From positions 1 to 22,616 of the forward strand of contig JAIPMN010004669.1 in the NCBI GenBank assembly GCA_020650975.1: a DNA stretch of 22,616 bases. Direction: 5' to 3'. The DNA comes from Apostichopus californicus (taxonomy: Eukaryota > Echinodermata > Holothuroidea > Aspidochirotida > Stichopodidae). This document shows positions 1 through 9,701 of this stretch, one piece after another; the stretch's first letter is position 1; each line of letters begins with the position of its first letter. The notes under the pieces are model-generated. The model saw only the letters and a list, made by a program, of their open reading frames with translations. It did not search any database and was not told the origin of the DNA. Made by a program: the position numbers and the translations under genes.

Positions 1-323
1 ATAACTGAAGAAAAATATTTTTGCTGTGAATTTTTAAAGTCATAATTGTGTGCAAGTTTCATATCATAGTCCTTAGGCTCCTAGCAACATTATTTTATTA
101 CAGTAAAAGTAGACACGATTTGAGGAATTGACATTTTTTCCAAAACAATTCCTCCTTTATAAATCACTCATGCTCAGTGACGATGATCACCAAGGCCTTT
201 TTTCTTTTTATAAAGTTTGATTGATGTAATTTTCAAACTGCATCATGAGTTAATACCATCCTCTTTATGTGTATTTTGCAATATCATTGATTTGTTCTAT
301 TACACACAAAGCTATGGATTCAG
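1..323 (+). other. Intron or upstream sequence of the VPS9D1-like gene
   Basis: AT-rich sequence before the first exon I can support. I find no exon, RNA gene or repeat in it. The frame of the following exon stays open back to about position 291 but has no ATG, and a TTCAG acceptor lies at 319-323, so this is read as the tail of an intron. The acceptor's pyrimidine tract is poor, so the exact exon start is moderately uncertain. Confidence 0.5.
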
Positions 324-3300
324 GAGCAACACGAGAGGTTGCGGGCATCGCCTAAAGATATCAACGCCATCCAGGATCTGATTAAAGACATCGTCAAGGA
401 TCAAACTCATCCGTTCTCTCAGTTGCTCCAGCATTACCAGGGAGTCATCTGTGGAAAACTCAAACCGCTTACAGAGGACTTTAGCAACGATGATGTGAAA
501 GTTCCTTTACAGGACGTAACCATCTTAGAACTTTCTGGTAGGTTTTTAAATTATGCAAAAAAATAGATTGGACTGCTATTTGTAGTGTTTGTAGGTCTAG
601 GTGAAGTGTTTCTCTTTGTTTTGATAGTGGGATTCTGGCTGTTCTCAAGTTTTCTGACAATTGTATTTTAGATCCTGCTGCAAGCAGGAACTCGCGAAGA
701 AGCCATCATTGGCTTATCAATGCCGCAAGCTGACCGAAGTCACTCTCTTAGATTCATATTTAACGTCTATGATAATGAATTGTCCATTGTCAACAACTCT
801 GTAACTGGCCGACATACATTAATCTGGGAGTGACTCGAACTTGGGACCTTATGATTGAAAGGCACCGGCGTTAACCACTGAGCTAACACTCTCAGCTAAC
901 ACTCCCAATTCCTTGTATCAATGCGACGTATCAACAATCGTTCTTGGTGTTCAAGTGTGTTTGTATGTAAATGCACTTTATATTTCATTCGGTTCATCTG
1001 TTAGAAAATGGAACCTCCTTCTAAATTTGTAGTAAAGATATGGAACCCACTACTTTAATTTGTTGTTTTTGTTTGTGGTGTGTGATGAGTAAAATGTTTT
1101 CTTTGGGACAATTTGTGTAATACGTTTTTGCTAATTAACGCTCGTTGAAGGTGACAAAATGTTAGAACTGTTCTAAGATCGACAACTTGAGACTAATGTC
1201 TGAAATGATAAAGGTTGTAAAGCTGGAAATGCAATTTATCGTCTGAAAATTTATATTTTGAATTTTAAAATATTTAAGTGAATAAAAACAAATCAAACTT
1301 TTCTTCAACACAGGGAGGAAGGTTATTAATGCAGATAGCTTTGAGGACACTAAACCGAAAGGACCAATATTTAGCGATGATTTCATGGCAAGACTCCTGA
1401 CTTTTAGAAGCTCCGAGAGATACGAGGAAATGCTACGAGATGTCGGCCAAGACATCATTTCGTGGGAGGGGGACGAAATGTTTGAGGAACTCATAGAAGA
1501 GTTGATTGACGAGGGTTCCGATGACATGGGACCGGCTTATCATATACAAGGTGAAAAGAGGAAGGTCAAAGTTCAAAGAGAAGAAGAAACGTCGATGGAA
1601 GAAGAGGAAGAGGAGGAGACCCCAGCAAGTGTCGTCGAGAAGTTTAAGGATGTTATCGAGGAAGTTAGGAGTGATTTAAAGACTGCTGCTGATATGACTC
1701 TGGATCCAGCCAATCAGAATCTAGATGAATCATCATGTCATAATGAATATTCATCAGATGGAGAGGGAGAAGAAAATGATTTAGAAGCTAAAGAAACAAC
1801 TAGTCTAGGAGACATTTCAAGTACTGAAATAGCAACATTAAGAGTGAGCACCGACAGCGGTAACGATGTCGAGGGAACAGACGATAATGTGACGCTGCCA
1901 GAGGAACAGGGTGGAGGTGCGAACGAGAAATCTGAACGAGAAGAGTCCGAAGAAGAGAAGGTCAAAAGGTTACAAACGGAAGCCATGGAGAGACATATGG
2001 AGAATATTTCCAAAGAGATCAAACAGATGGTCGGTGGGTTCACGTTTTCATAAACTTTAATTTAAGCAACATTATCTGGATTGAAAAATTTACAGACATT
2101 GTTTTGGGTAAGCTATGGAAACAACACAGGATTAAAAAGAAGCCCCAGTTAAAATCTATTGAAACTATTCAATGATGCCATTTGAAGAATATTAGTTAAT
2201 AAAAAGAAATAATCTGTAAAGATTTTTGTACGATTTTCTTTTGCGTGTGCAGATACACAGTGAGCTAGGTACCAACTGAGCTGCGACATTGATCTCAGGT
2301 GTTCGAATGCTGTTCCAGCCAATATTTAACTCTGCCCTCTTTTTCCATAATTTTTTCGTTCTTTTTTTCGTTGACAGAGAAGCTTGTGAGTCTATTGGTG
2401 ACAGTATATGAAGAGCTGGCTAGTGCGGTTGCTAAGGAACAATGTCTGACAATCATTGAGTGTCATTTCTTTCCTGGTGTTTGGCCATCACTGTTTAGTT
2501 TCTTCAGGTATTTGAAACTGCATTCTTTAAAATAATAAAGTTCTTTCCTTCATGGATGCTTCTTAAAGTTGTTGTTTAAAAGGTTTGATGAAATTTAACA
2601 CTACAAGCCTATCACAGTAAATCTATATTTGTTTCACGTATTCAGGTTCATATCATAGAAACAAACCCCCCCCCCCTCCAAAAAAAAAAGAGCTGGGAAA
2701 ATTTTTATATAAATTTTTAATTTAATTTTCAAAAATGCAGTTATTAAAAGTTTGGAAAAGTGAATAATTAATGGGACAAGGTTTGTCAAATCAAATGGAG
2801 TAAATTCATGATATTACTCATTCATGTTTTATTTTATTCGTGAAAAAAATATCTCGAGTAATTGTCCTAGTTTAACTATTTTACATTCACTTTTTTTTAG
2901 TTATAGTCATTTTGGTTGGTAAAATTGGCAATAAGCGGCTGACCAAAGACAGAAACTGTGTTAAAGCTGCAGTTCATGTTTTATTTTATTAGTGAAAAAA
3001 ATATTCCCGAATAATTGTGGTAGTTGAACTATTTACATTCACTTTTTTTTAGTCATAGTCATTTTTGTTGGTAAAATTGCCAACAAGCGGCTGACCAAAG
3101 ACAGAAACTTTGTTAAAGCTGCAGTTCATGTTTTATTTTATTAGTGAAAAAAATATTCCCGAATAATTGTCCTAGTTGAACTATTTACATTCACTTTTCA
3201 TTAGTCATAGTCATTTTGGTAGGTAAAATTGTCAACAAGCGACTGACCAAAAACAGAAACTGTTAAAGCTGCAGTTTGTGTTGAATTTGCAATAATCTTG

Positions 3301-6300
3301 TGGTTTTAATCTAAAAGGTACCTCTATCTGTTATTTTAGTTCACACATTGTTATGAAATGAAAGCATAAACCTAGCAGATGATAACTTGTCACTAAGTAT
3401 TGCAAAAAAGAAGCAAATTTGTACAAATTTTCTAGAGTGAGGTATCCAGTCACATTTTTGGTCTTTGATCATGCAGCAGGTGGATAAGGTGGAGAGGAAC
3501 CCAATAGCCAGTTTACAAGTCAACCGGCACAAGTTTATTGAAATAGATATTTTGATTTTACTTACAAGGTTTTTCTATCCACATATCAATATGTTAGTGT
3601 TCATAACCTTAATCGTAGAACCTCAGTCAAATGGTAACATAAGGTGCAACTTCTGTCAAAAGCTTCAAATTATTGCCTTTGTAATAAACCACTTGTTTAT
3701 AGTTTAGGTATAAACGTTGTAGAATGGCTGATGTCACAAGTTAATTTGAAATAACCACTAGTTCAAAACACCATAGTCTGACCACCATTAGTGCAATACA
3801 TCATAGTCTTTCTGACCACCATTGTGAAATTTGTCTCCCTTACACCAGCAATAGATCAGTATGCAGTTAAATAACATTTTATTGTGGTGGCGTCATTTTG
3901 TGTGAATTCGTGGGAACCGCTTAAAGCAGTTAATCCTGCAAATTTTGTAATATTAATATAATTTCATTAAATAACTATTACATATAACTGTCCAATGAAG
4001 AGCCAAGAATGTTATTCTGTTTATTTATTCTGTGTTTCCTCCTCAGGAGGATAAATAATGACAAGGAAGTCCAAGTAGCGACTGCCATGACGAGATACCT
4101 CCATGCCCTGCCAGAACATATCGGCATCAGCGAGAAATTTTGTCTCAAGTCGGAAGGTAGCTCGACACCCTCGACTGAGCCCTACCCGTACTACCCCATC
4201 GTGGAGGAAGTACTGGAACTGGCAAAGTTGGACTGTCCTGCAGATAAATTGGAATGCTTGGGTAACTATACGTTTACTCTTCATTTCTAACAGTCAAAGT
4301 CTTTTGCATTCATTTTTAACAGATTGAGTTTGATAAATGAATCGAGTTTCAAATGATATTTTAGAAAGGAAATATGAGGCAAGAATGTTTGGGTACTGCG
4401 ATTGAAAGTAGACTGTTTAAAGGAGTCATATTAATAGTGTACATATGTAGCTGGACAAAGCATACGATATCTTGACTGTTCATATTGGTGGTGATGCCTT
4501 TCAGAGAGGTGTATCCCAGCCAGAGTGTAGGGGGAGGAGGGGGGATTGGTGGCAGAGGAGGCCCGGGGGGGGGGAGAAGGATGGCAAAATCAAATCCGGT
4601 AGTCTCTGACTTGTAAATGTAGGATGTGCACACAGCGCTGTGAATATATAAGAGGGTCATTTCAGTTTAACATAACTGGTGGGGGTGGGGGAAGGATTGC
4701 AAAATCAAATCTGGTAGTCTCTGACTTGTAAATGTAGGATGTGCACACAGCGCTGTGAATATATAAGAGGGTCATTTCAGTTCAACATTATATTATATTA
4801 ATCTACTCTTTGGTGGATCTTACTATTGGATATAAGGTAAATGATGTGGTCATGATCCATCCTTACGATGCTTTCTCTTTGGGATCAAGCTACCACGTTT
4901 GATATAAAACCGACTGATCGTGTTTCTACAAACCCTATTCGTTCATTTTGGTTCATTAAACTTGAGCCCAATTTCAGTTTTTTGAATAACGACACACTGG
5001 CTCAATATATGAACTACACCAGACAAAGACTTAAGCATAAATTTTTTTCTGATAAGTGATGTTTTTTCCTTGTTTTTGTTTTAAGTATACAACATCTGAG
5101 ACTATTTATCCCCTTACTTACCTGAATATGAGTGAGACATATGACTCTGTCATTGACACATCTTGGTTTTGATATATAAATACATCTATTTAAAAATGTA
5201 AATTTTTCGGGGAAAAATTACCAATACAGGGTCACATCTTTACTGGGATATGAATCATCAAATCATCAAAGGCAAAATTCAATAAGACTAATTTGGTTTT
5301 GTTTATGTTATTGACTGGATTCCTGCTATAGCTACCAAAAGACCCTTAAGAATATTCAATAACTTACAATGAAACAACAAAGGGACAAATTCCATTCGAT
5401 TGGTGTTTTCCCCCTAATTCGTTTACATCTCCTATCAGCCTATTGTTTCTTTTCAATAATCAGCATTTTTTGGCTCTTTTGTTCAAGTTTAACAAAAACC
5501 TCGTCCTTTGTCTAATATTCTTTGTTTCCTTTGTTGTTTCTTCCAAAATAGTTCAGTCGAAAAACCACAGCGTGAAAAATCATTCTTTCTGAATAACTGA
5601 ATAATTTGCCTTTTGATTGCATTTTCAATAGTCCTATTTTGGCAGGTTTCCAAGGAGAAAACAATCATTCTTCTGAATATCTTTTCCCATGGCCTCATGT
5701 TTTTAATGTTGTGTGTTTTACTTGAGCTGATACCGAAATTGAACTATAGCTAATACTATACTTGAACTATAGCTAATACTATACTTGAACTATAGCTAGT
5801 ACTATACTTGAACTATAGCTAATACTAAACTTGAGCCATAGCAAATGCTATACTTGAGCTGTAGCTAATACGATATTTGAGCTGTAGCTAATACTATATT
5901 TGAGCTATGGCTAATAAAATACTTGAGCTATAGCTAATACTATACTTGAGCTATAGCTAATAAAATACTTGAACTATAGCTAATACTAAACTTGAGCCAT
6001 AGCAAATGCTATACTTGAGCTATAGCTAATACGATATTTGAGCTGTAGCTAGTACTATACTTGAACTATAGCTAATACTAAACTTGAGCCATAGCAAATG
6101 CTATACTTGAGCTATAGCTAATACGATATTTGAGCTGTAGCTAATACTATATTTGAGCTATGGCTAATACTAAACTTGAGTTATAGCTAATAAAATACTT
6201 GAGCTATAGCTAATAAAATACTTGAGCTATAGCTAATACTATACTTGAGCTATAGCTAATAAAATACTTGAGCTATAGCTAATACTATACTTGAGCTATA

Positions 6301-8255
6301 GCTAATAATATACTTGAGTTATAGCTAATAATATACTAGAGCAATAGCTAATACTATACTTGAGCTATAGCTAATACTAAACTTAAGCTATAGCTAATAA
6401 TAGACTTGAGTTATAGCTAATAATATACTCGAGCTATAGCTAATACTAAACTTGAGCTATAACTAATAATATACTTGAGTTAAAGCTAATAATATACTTG
6501 AGCTATAGTTAATACCATACTTGAGCTATAGCTAATACTAAACTTGAGCTATATAGCTAATACTATACTTGAGCTATAGTTAATAATATACTTGTGTTAT
6601 TGCTAATAATATACTTGAGTTATAGCTAATAATATACTTGAGCTATAGCTAATAATATACCTTAGTTATAGCTAATAATATACTAGAGCAATAGCTAATA
6701 ATACAATTCTGAAAATGCAGATGAAATGTGTCAGCAAACTCCTGGTCTACTGCCAAAGCATGTGTAGGTTAATATTTCAGAGTCTCTAAGAAAATCAGGC
6801 CCTCTAACTCTGACATAATAATATTTTATAGTGTTGTACCACCCTTTGTTTGTGTGATATTATTACTTGTTTATCATGCTTTCCATGGACTGCCAAAAGA
6901 ATGTGTATATTCCACCTAAGGTAGTTAGAATACTTAAGCAATACTGTGCACTTTATTTTCTCAGTGCGTGTTTCCAGTGGAGTAATCCAGTGCGTTAACC
7001 AACACTATGAGACCGATGGCCAAAGTAAACATGTGACTGTGTAAGTAAAATGCCATTTGTTTGGCCATTAAGTCATTACAAACTTCCATTTACAACAATG
7101 GATAGGGACCAGGGTAGGAGTAGGTGAGGGAAGGGAGGGTTTAGGGGATGGGGAGGGGCTTAGGGGATAGGGTAGGAGGGGGGGTTAGGGGCACAGAGGA
7201 GCATTTATGAGAGAGCCATTTTGTTGACACAACATAAGGAAATATTTTCCAAAATGAAGGATGTCCTTTCTTGTTTAGAATCTTGATATTTTCCCTCAGT
7301 CGATCTCTGATGCTTTTAAGTACTCTATCTTTCTCTTCGCCAGAGGTTGCGACGACCTACTACCGATTCTGAGTTTCGTTCTTCTCAAGTCTGGTCTGCC
7401 CACGATAGTTTCTGAAGTGAATGCCATGGAGATGTTTATACAAGAAGGGTAAGAACTCTTTGTGTCATATTCATGCTGTCCATACGGTAAGGCTGTACTA
7501 GAAATATTACATATTTAGTTAAACATTCTTAAATTGGAATGAGTATGCTCACTGTAGAAGACTTTTTTTTCGTCTGAGAAAGTTGCTTTTCCGAAAGCAA
7601 TGAAGAATTTTTGGAACATGAGGCATAATTCCGATTTAGCCGTGGACCGTCATTTGTCTTAAAGCTAATCATGAAGAGACTATAGTTGAAATAATAAACT
7701 AAAAAAAAACTATGATAGCACACTGTAAAAATTCACTCTAGACAACCGTTGAGGAACCCAAAAAATGGCATGTAGCACAGAGAAAAAATGGTATCATTAT
7801 GTCATTAATACTCCACTGAAGTGAACATAGTTTGAGATACTGAGGTATAAAAATATTGGTCAATATGAAATTAGAACCATTTTAAGTGTTACTTTCTTCA
7901 AATTTTACTTGACCTACTCTATAGACCAATTGGCAAGGGAAATTGTTGGTAACACTTCAAAACGAAATATCCATTAAAATGTGCAAAAAATGCTTTAGGG
8001 TTTTCTGTTTGTCTAAACTTCCAGCTGTTATATCCACCTCCCCACTCCCCATCCCTGATCCACTACCAAACCCCATATTATGAAGTGCACATTACTGCAG
8101 ATATTACTTTGATTAACTTGCAGGAAACTTTTCAACAGCATCCATTTTGGTTCATCTTTGATTCTTTTTACAGATACCTGTTTGGGAAAGAAGGCTACTG
8201 TCTGACAACAATACAAACTGCACTGAGCTATGTATTCAAACTGTCAGAAGAATAA
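324..8255 (+). CDS. VPS9D1: VPS9 domain-containing protein 1-like, 5'-partial, seven exons
   Basis: Predicted Rab5-family guanine-nucleotide exchange protein of the endosomal system. Exons: 324-537, 1314-2033, 2378-2507, 4047-4261, 6965-7040, 7344-7448, 8174-8255 (stop 8253-8255). Every junction is GT-AG and phases agree (1,1,2,1,2,2), giving 513 residues. The VPS9 domain fills roughly residue 325 to the end: [10 protein letters not shown] near 417-426, [11 protein letters not shown] at 453-463 and [15 protein letters not shown] at 493-507. The DD pair and the Tyr of GYCLT match the Asp and Tyr that drive Rab5 exchange in Rabex-5. The pattern resembles vertebrate VPS9D1 ([27 protein letters not shown], as I recall it) more than Rabex-5, RIN, ANKRD27 or GAPVD1. 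Exon 2 codes a low-complexity acidic linker with a run of seven Glu (residues 167-173) and a charged, helix-prone segment before the domain. N-terminal exons (an MIT domain in VPS9D1) lie left of the window. Family assignment strong; exact orthology from memory. Confidence 0.85.
662..909 (-). repeat. tRNA-derived SINE, copy 1 (in VPS9D1-like intron)
   Basis: Read on the minus strand, the element starts near 909 with a tRNA-like head: acceptor half GGGAGTG, an A box (TTAGCTCAGTGGTTAACGCC), a B box (AAGTTCGAGTCA) and a closing CACTCCC that pairs with the first seven bases. The head ends near 824. A tRNA-unrelated body of about 150 bp follows and ends in GGATCTAAAATACA. A closely similar copy lies at 9466-9701. 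Copy 1 has an extra 13-bp direct duplication inside the head (CTCAGCTAACACT, around 891-903). Internal pol III promoter plus unrelated body is the standard SINE layout. I do not recognise the named family. Confidence 0.85.
2508..4046 (+). other. Intron 3 of the VPS9D1-like gene
   Basis: A 1,539-bp intron. It contains a poly-C/poly-A stretch near 2668-2689, a three-copy 152-bp satellite (2821-3276) and otherwise AT-rich sequence. Short reading frames at 3341-3532 and 3465-3707 have no recognisable content. Confidence 0.7.
2821..3276. repeat. 152-bp tandem repeat, three copies
   Basis: The phrase TTCATGTTTTATTTTATT recurs at 2821, 2973 and 3125, exactly 152 bp apart. Each unit continues with GTGAAAAAAATAT, an ATTCACTTTT stretch, AAGCGGCTGACCAAAGACAG (CGACTGACCAAAAACAG in unit 3) and TTAAAGCTGCAGTT. 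Units 2 and 3 look closer to each other than to unit 1. It lies wholly inside an intron. Confidence 0.92.
4577..4788. repeat. Tandem duplication, two 97-bp copies, period 115 bp
   Basis: Copy 1 (4577-4673) and copy 2 (4692-4788) are nearly identical, differing at about three positions. Each contains GGATGTGCACACAGCGCTGTG and is preceded by a G-rich run, so the duplicated unit includes a short variable G tract. Confidence 0.9.
5720..6705. repeat. 23-bp satellite, about 43 units
   Basis: The consensus unit is close to CTTGAGCTATAGCTAATACTATA (variants end in AATAATATA, AATAAAATA, AATACGATA or CAAATGCTA). The core AGCTATAGCT is its own reverse complement. The variant with GCCATAGCAAATGCTA begins near 5835, 5996 and 6088, spaced 161 and 92 bp, that is 7 and 4 units, so the 23-bp register is kept and multi-unit blocks were copied together. 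There is no unique spacer between units, so this is not CRISPR-like. Confidence 0.95.
7105..7191 (+). other. G-quadruplex-like tract in a short intron
   Basis: About 87 bp with ten or more runs of three or more G separated by short loops, including GGGAAGGGAGGGTTTAGGGG and GGGGTTAGGGG. It sits on the coding strand inside the 303-bp intron 7041-7343, about 65 bp after the donor. Potential to fold in DNA or pre-mRNA is inferred from the motif only. Confidence 0.6.
7449..8173 (+). other. Intron 6 of the VPS9D1-like gene
   Basis: A 725-bp intron before the last exon. AT-rich, with a C-rich patch near 8035-8070 and a clear TTCTTTTTACAG acceptor at 8162-8173. I see no repeat or gene within it. Confidence 0.7.
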
Positions 8256-8339
8256 GATTACACCTTCTCAGTGAGTAAATGGAAGGCTTTAACAGCAAAC
8301 ATGGAAACCTTGGGCTATACTTTCATTTATAAAAGTTAA

Positions 8340-8345
8340 AATAAA
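8340..8345 (+). terminator. Candidate polyadenylation signal of the VPS9D1-like gene
   Basis: AATAAA lies 85 bp after the stop codon, in AT-rich sequence. It would give a short 3' UTR that ends before the foldback element at 8395. No transcript evidence is available, so alternative sites are possible. Confidence 0.45.
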
Positions 8346-8394
8346 ATCAAACTGTTAGCAAACTGCTTATCCACTAGAGAGCCTGTGTAAGAGA

Positions 8395-8806
8395 GTGTGT
8401 AAAAATAAGTTGGCCTGACGTTTTGATCCTAGCAGGATCTTCTTCAGAGGCTAAATGACAAGTAACAATAACAGAAGGGACAACAGAATAACAGAAGGGA
8501 CAAAAACACACACATAATACAGACAGGTTTTTCTTCACACCTTTCTGTCTTTGTCCTTCTCCAGTTTATTCCCTACCCCTTAGGATTCCCTTAATCCTCT
8601 CTTTGTCACTCCACTGTTTATCTCCTACCTCTGCCCTGTTGGTTTCTTTCTTTCTTCTCTCCATCCTTTGTCTACTAATCCCCCTTACATCTATCTCTTT
8701 GTGTTCACCATGCTCATTAACCTGTCTGTATTCTTTGTGTGTTTTGGTCCCTTCTGAAGAAGATCCTGCTAGGATCGAAACGTCAGGCCAACCTACTTTT
8801 ACACAT
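8395..8806. mobile_element. 412-bp foldback element with long inverted arms
   Basis: The arm 8395-8450 is the reverse complement of 8751-8806 over 56 bp with about five differences. It includes GTTGGCCTGACGTTT and the hairpin GATCCTAGCAGGATC. A second inverted pair lies inside: 8489-8527 matches the complement of about 8720-8757 (AGAAGGGAC, ATACAGACAGG). The centre (about 8530-8719) is strongly pyrimidine-rich on the plus strand. There is no coding capacity. It could be a non-autonomous foldback or MITE-like element, or a tail-to-tail pair of 3' ends of a retroelement such as a Penelope-like element. I cannot identify the family, and no target-site duplication is obvious. Confidence 0.75.
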
Positions 8807-9465
8807 TTATAAAAGTTATCAACTATTTTGGTTTCTCCTTTTCAATACCTTACTTTGTCTTTCATGTGCCTAAATTTCAGATGGCATTGAATCTGCACAC
8901 CTTTCCTATATTTCGCCTGTCTCTGTTGTGTATCGTGCTTTTACTAGTGGTGCAGTCGGAGGATATGTAGAAATATAGCTCCACCATCCCTCCCCCCCCC
9001 TCCTATTGCTAGGAGGATACATTTCCAGAGATGCCTTCATGAAGTTGCGGGCTATGTCCATAAATAATGTAAACTTCACGCATTCAAATCCTGCATGAAA
9101 CATTGTCAAAGCTGAATGACACCTATCGGCAGCAGAGGTTGAAGTAAGTCTTCATATTTAGGGAGAGGGGCCAATAATTCCTCGGTGCTCTGATACCAGT
9201 AACATATGTAGCAGGTTCAGCTAGGAAAGAGTTGATGACTTACAAAAAATATGGGGAAGGCAAAACACCATCAGGCCCAATGTTACCTCATTTGGAACAG
9301 TGACAAATAGTTTGTTGCAACGTAGAAATGGTATCATGACTTTCTATTATGTTGTAAACATCATTTCTTTAATCTCAAGACGGACAGGAAACCTAGAAAG
9401 GGCCTACTCATCGTTCAAAGGTTTTAGAATAGCCCGTAGACACTAGTCAATGGCCAATGTATGTA
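8807..9465. other. Intergenic, no gene seen
   Basis: AT-rich intergenic sequence with a C-run near 8992-9003. The two reading frames here (8603-8812 plus, 8906-9109 minus) lack any recognisable domain; the first is translated foldback sequence. Confidence 0.6.
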
Positions 9466-9701
9466 TGTATTTTAGATCCTCCGGCAAGCAGGAACTCGCG
9501 AAGAAGCCATCATTGGCTTATCAAAGCCGCAAGCTGACCGAAGTCAGTCTCTTAGATTCATATTTTAACGTCCATGATTATAAATTGTCAATTGTCAACA
9601 ACACTGTAACTGGACGACATACATTAATCTTGGAGTGACTCAAACTCGGGACCTTGTGATTGAAAGGCACCGGCGTTAATCACTGAGCTAACACTCCCAA
9701 T
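9466..9701 (-). repeat. tRNA-derived SINE, copy 2 (intergenic)
   Basis: Second copy of the element at 662-909, same orientation. By hand alignment about 15 substitutions and one 1-bp indel separate the copies over about 227 bp (near 93% identity), without the 13-bp head duplication. The tRNA-like head is at the right end (near 9701) and the A and B boxes are recognisable. On the minus strand the 3' end runs into ATACATACATAC, a short tetranucleotide tail as many tRNA SINEs have; copy 1 has only one ATACA. Confidence 0.85.

Larger units (their letters stand above)
4262..6964 (+). other. Intron 4 of the VPS9D1-like gene
   Basis: A 2,703-bp intron, the largest in the visible part of the gene. 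It holds a G-rich tract (about 4530-4576), a 97-bp sequence duplicated at 115-bp spacing, and a satellite of about 1 kb at 5720-6705. A proline-rich minus-strand frame at 4361-4660 is an artefact of the G-rich tract. Confidence 0.7.

Noticed and set aside
1738-2043. Minus-strand frame opposite VPS9D1-like exon 2
   Set aside because: Serine-rich shadow of the acidic coding exon on the plus strand.
2250-2330. tRNA-like motifs (CAGCTCAGTTGGT on the minus strand and a TTCGAA B-box-like site)
   Set aside because: The two boxes are in the wrong order for a pol III promoter on either strand, and no acceptor stem pairs. At most a scrambled SINE remnant.
4361-4660. Minus-strand frame with a proline-rich stretch
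   Set aside because: The prolines come from the G-rich tract at 4530-4576; the frame lies in an intron across a recent duplication.
5720-6705. CRISPR-like array
   Set aside because: Units abut with no unique spacers and lie in an animal gene intron; this is a satellite.
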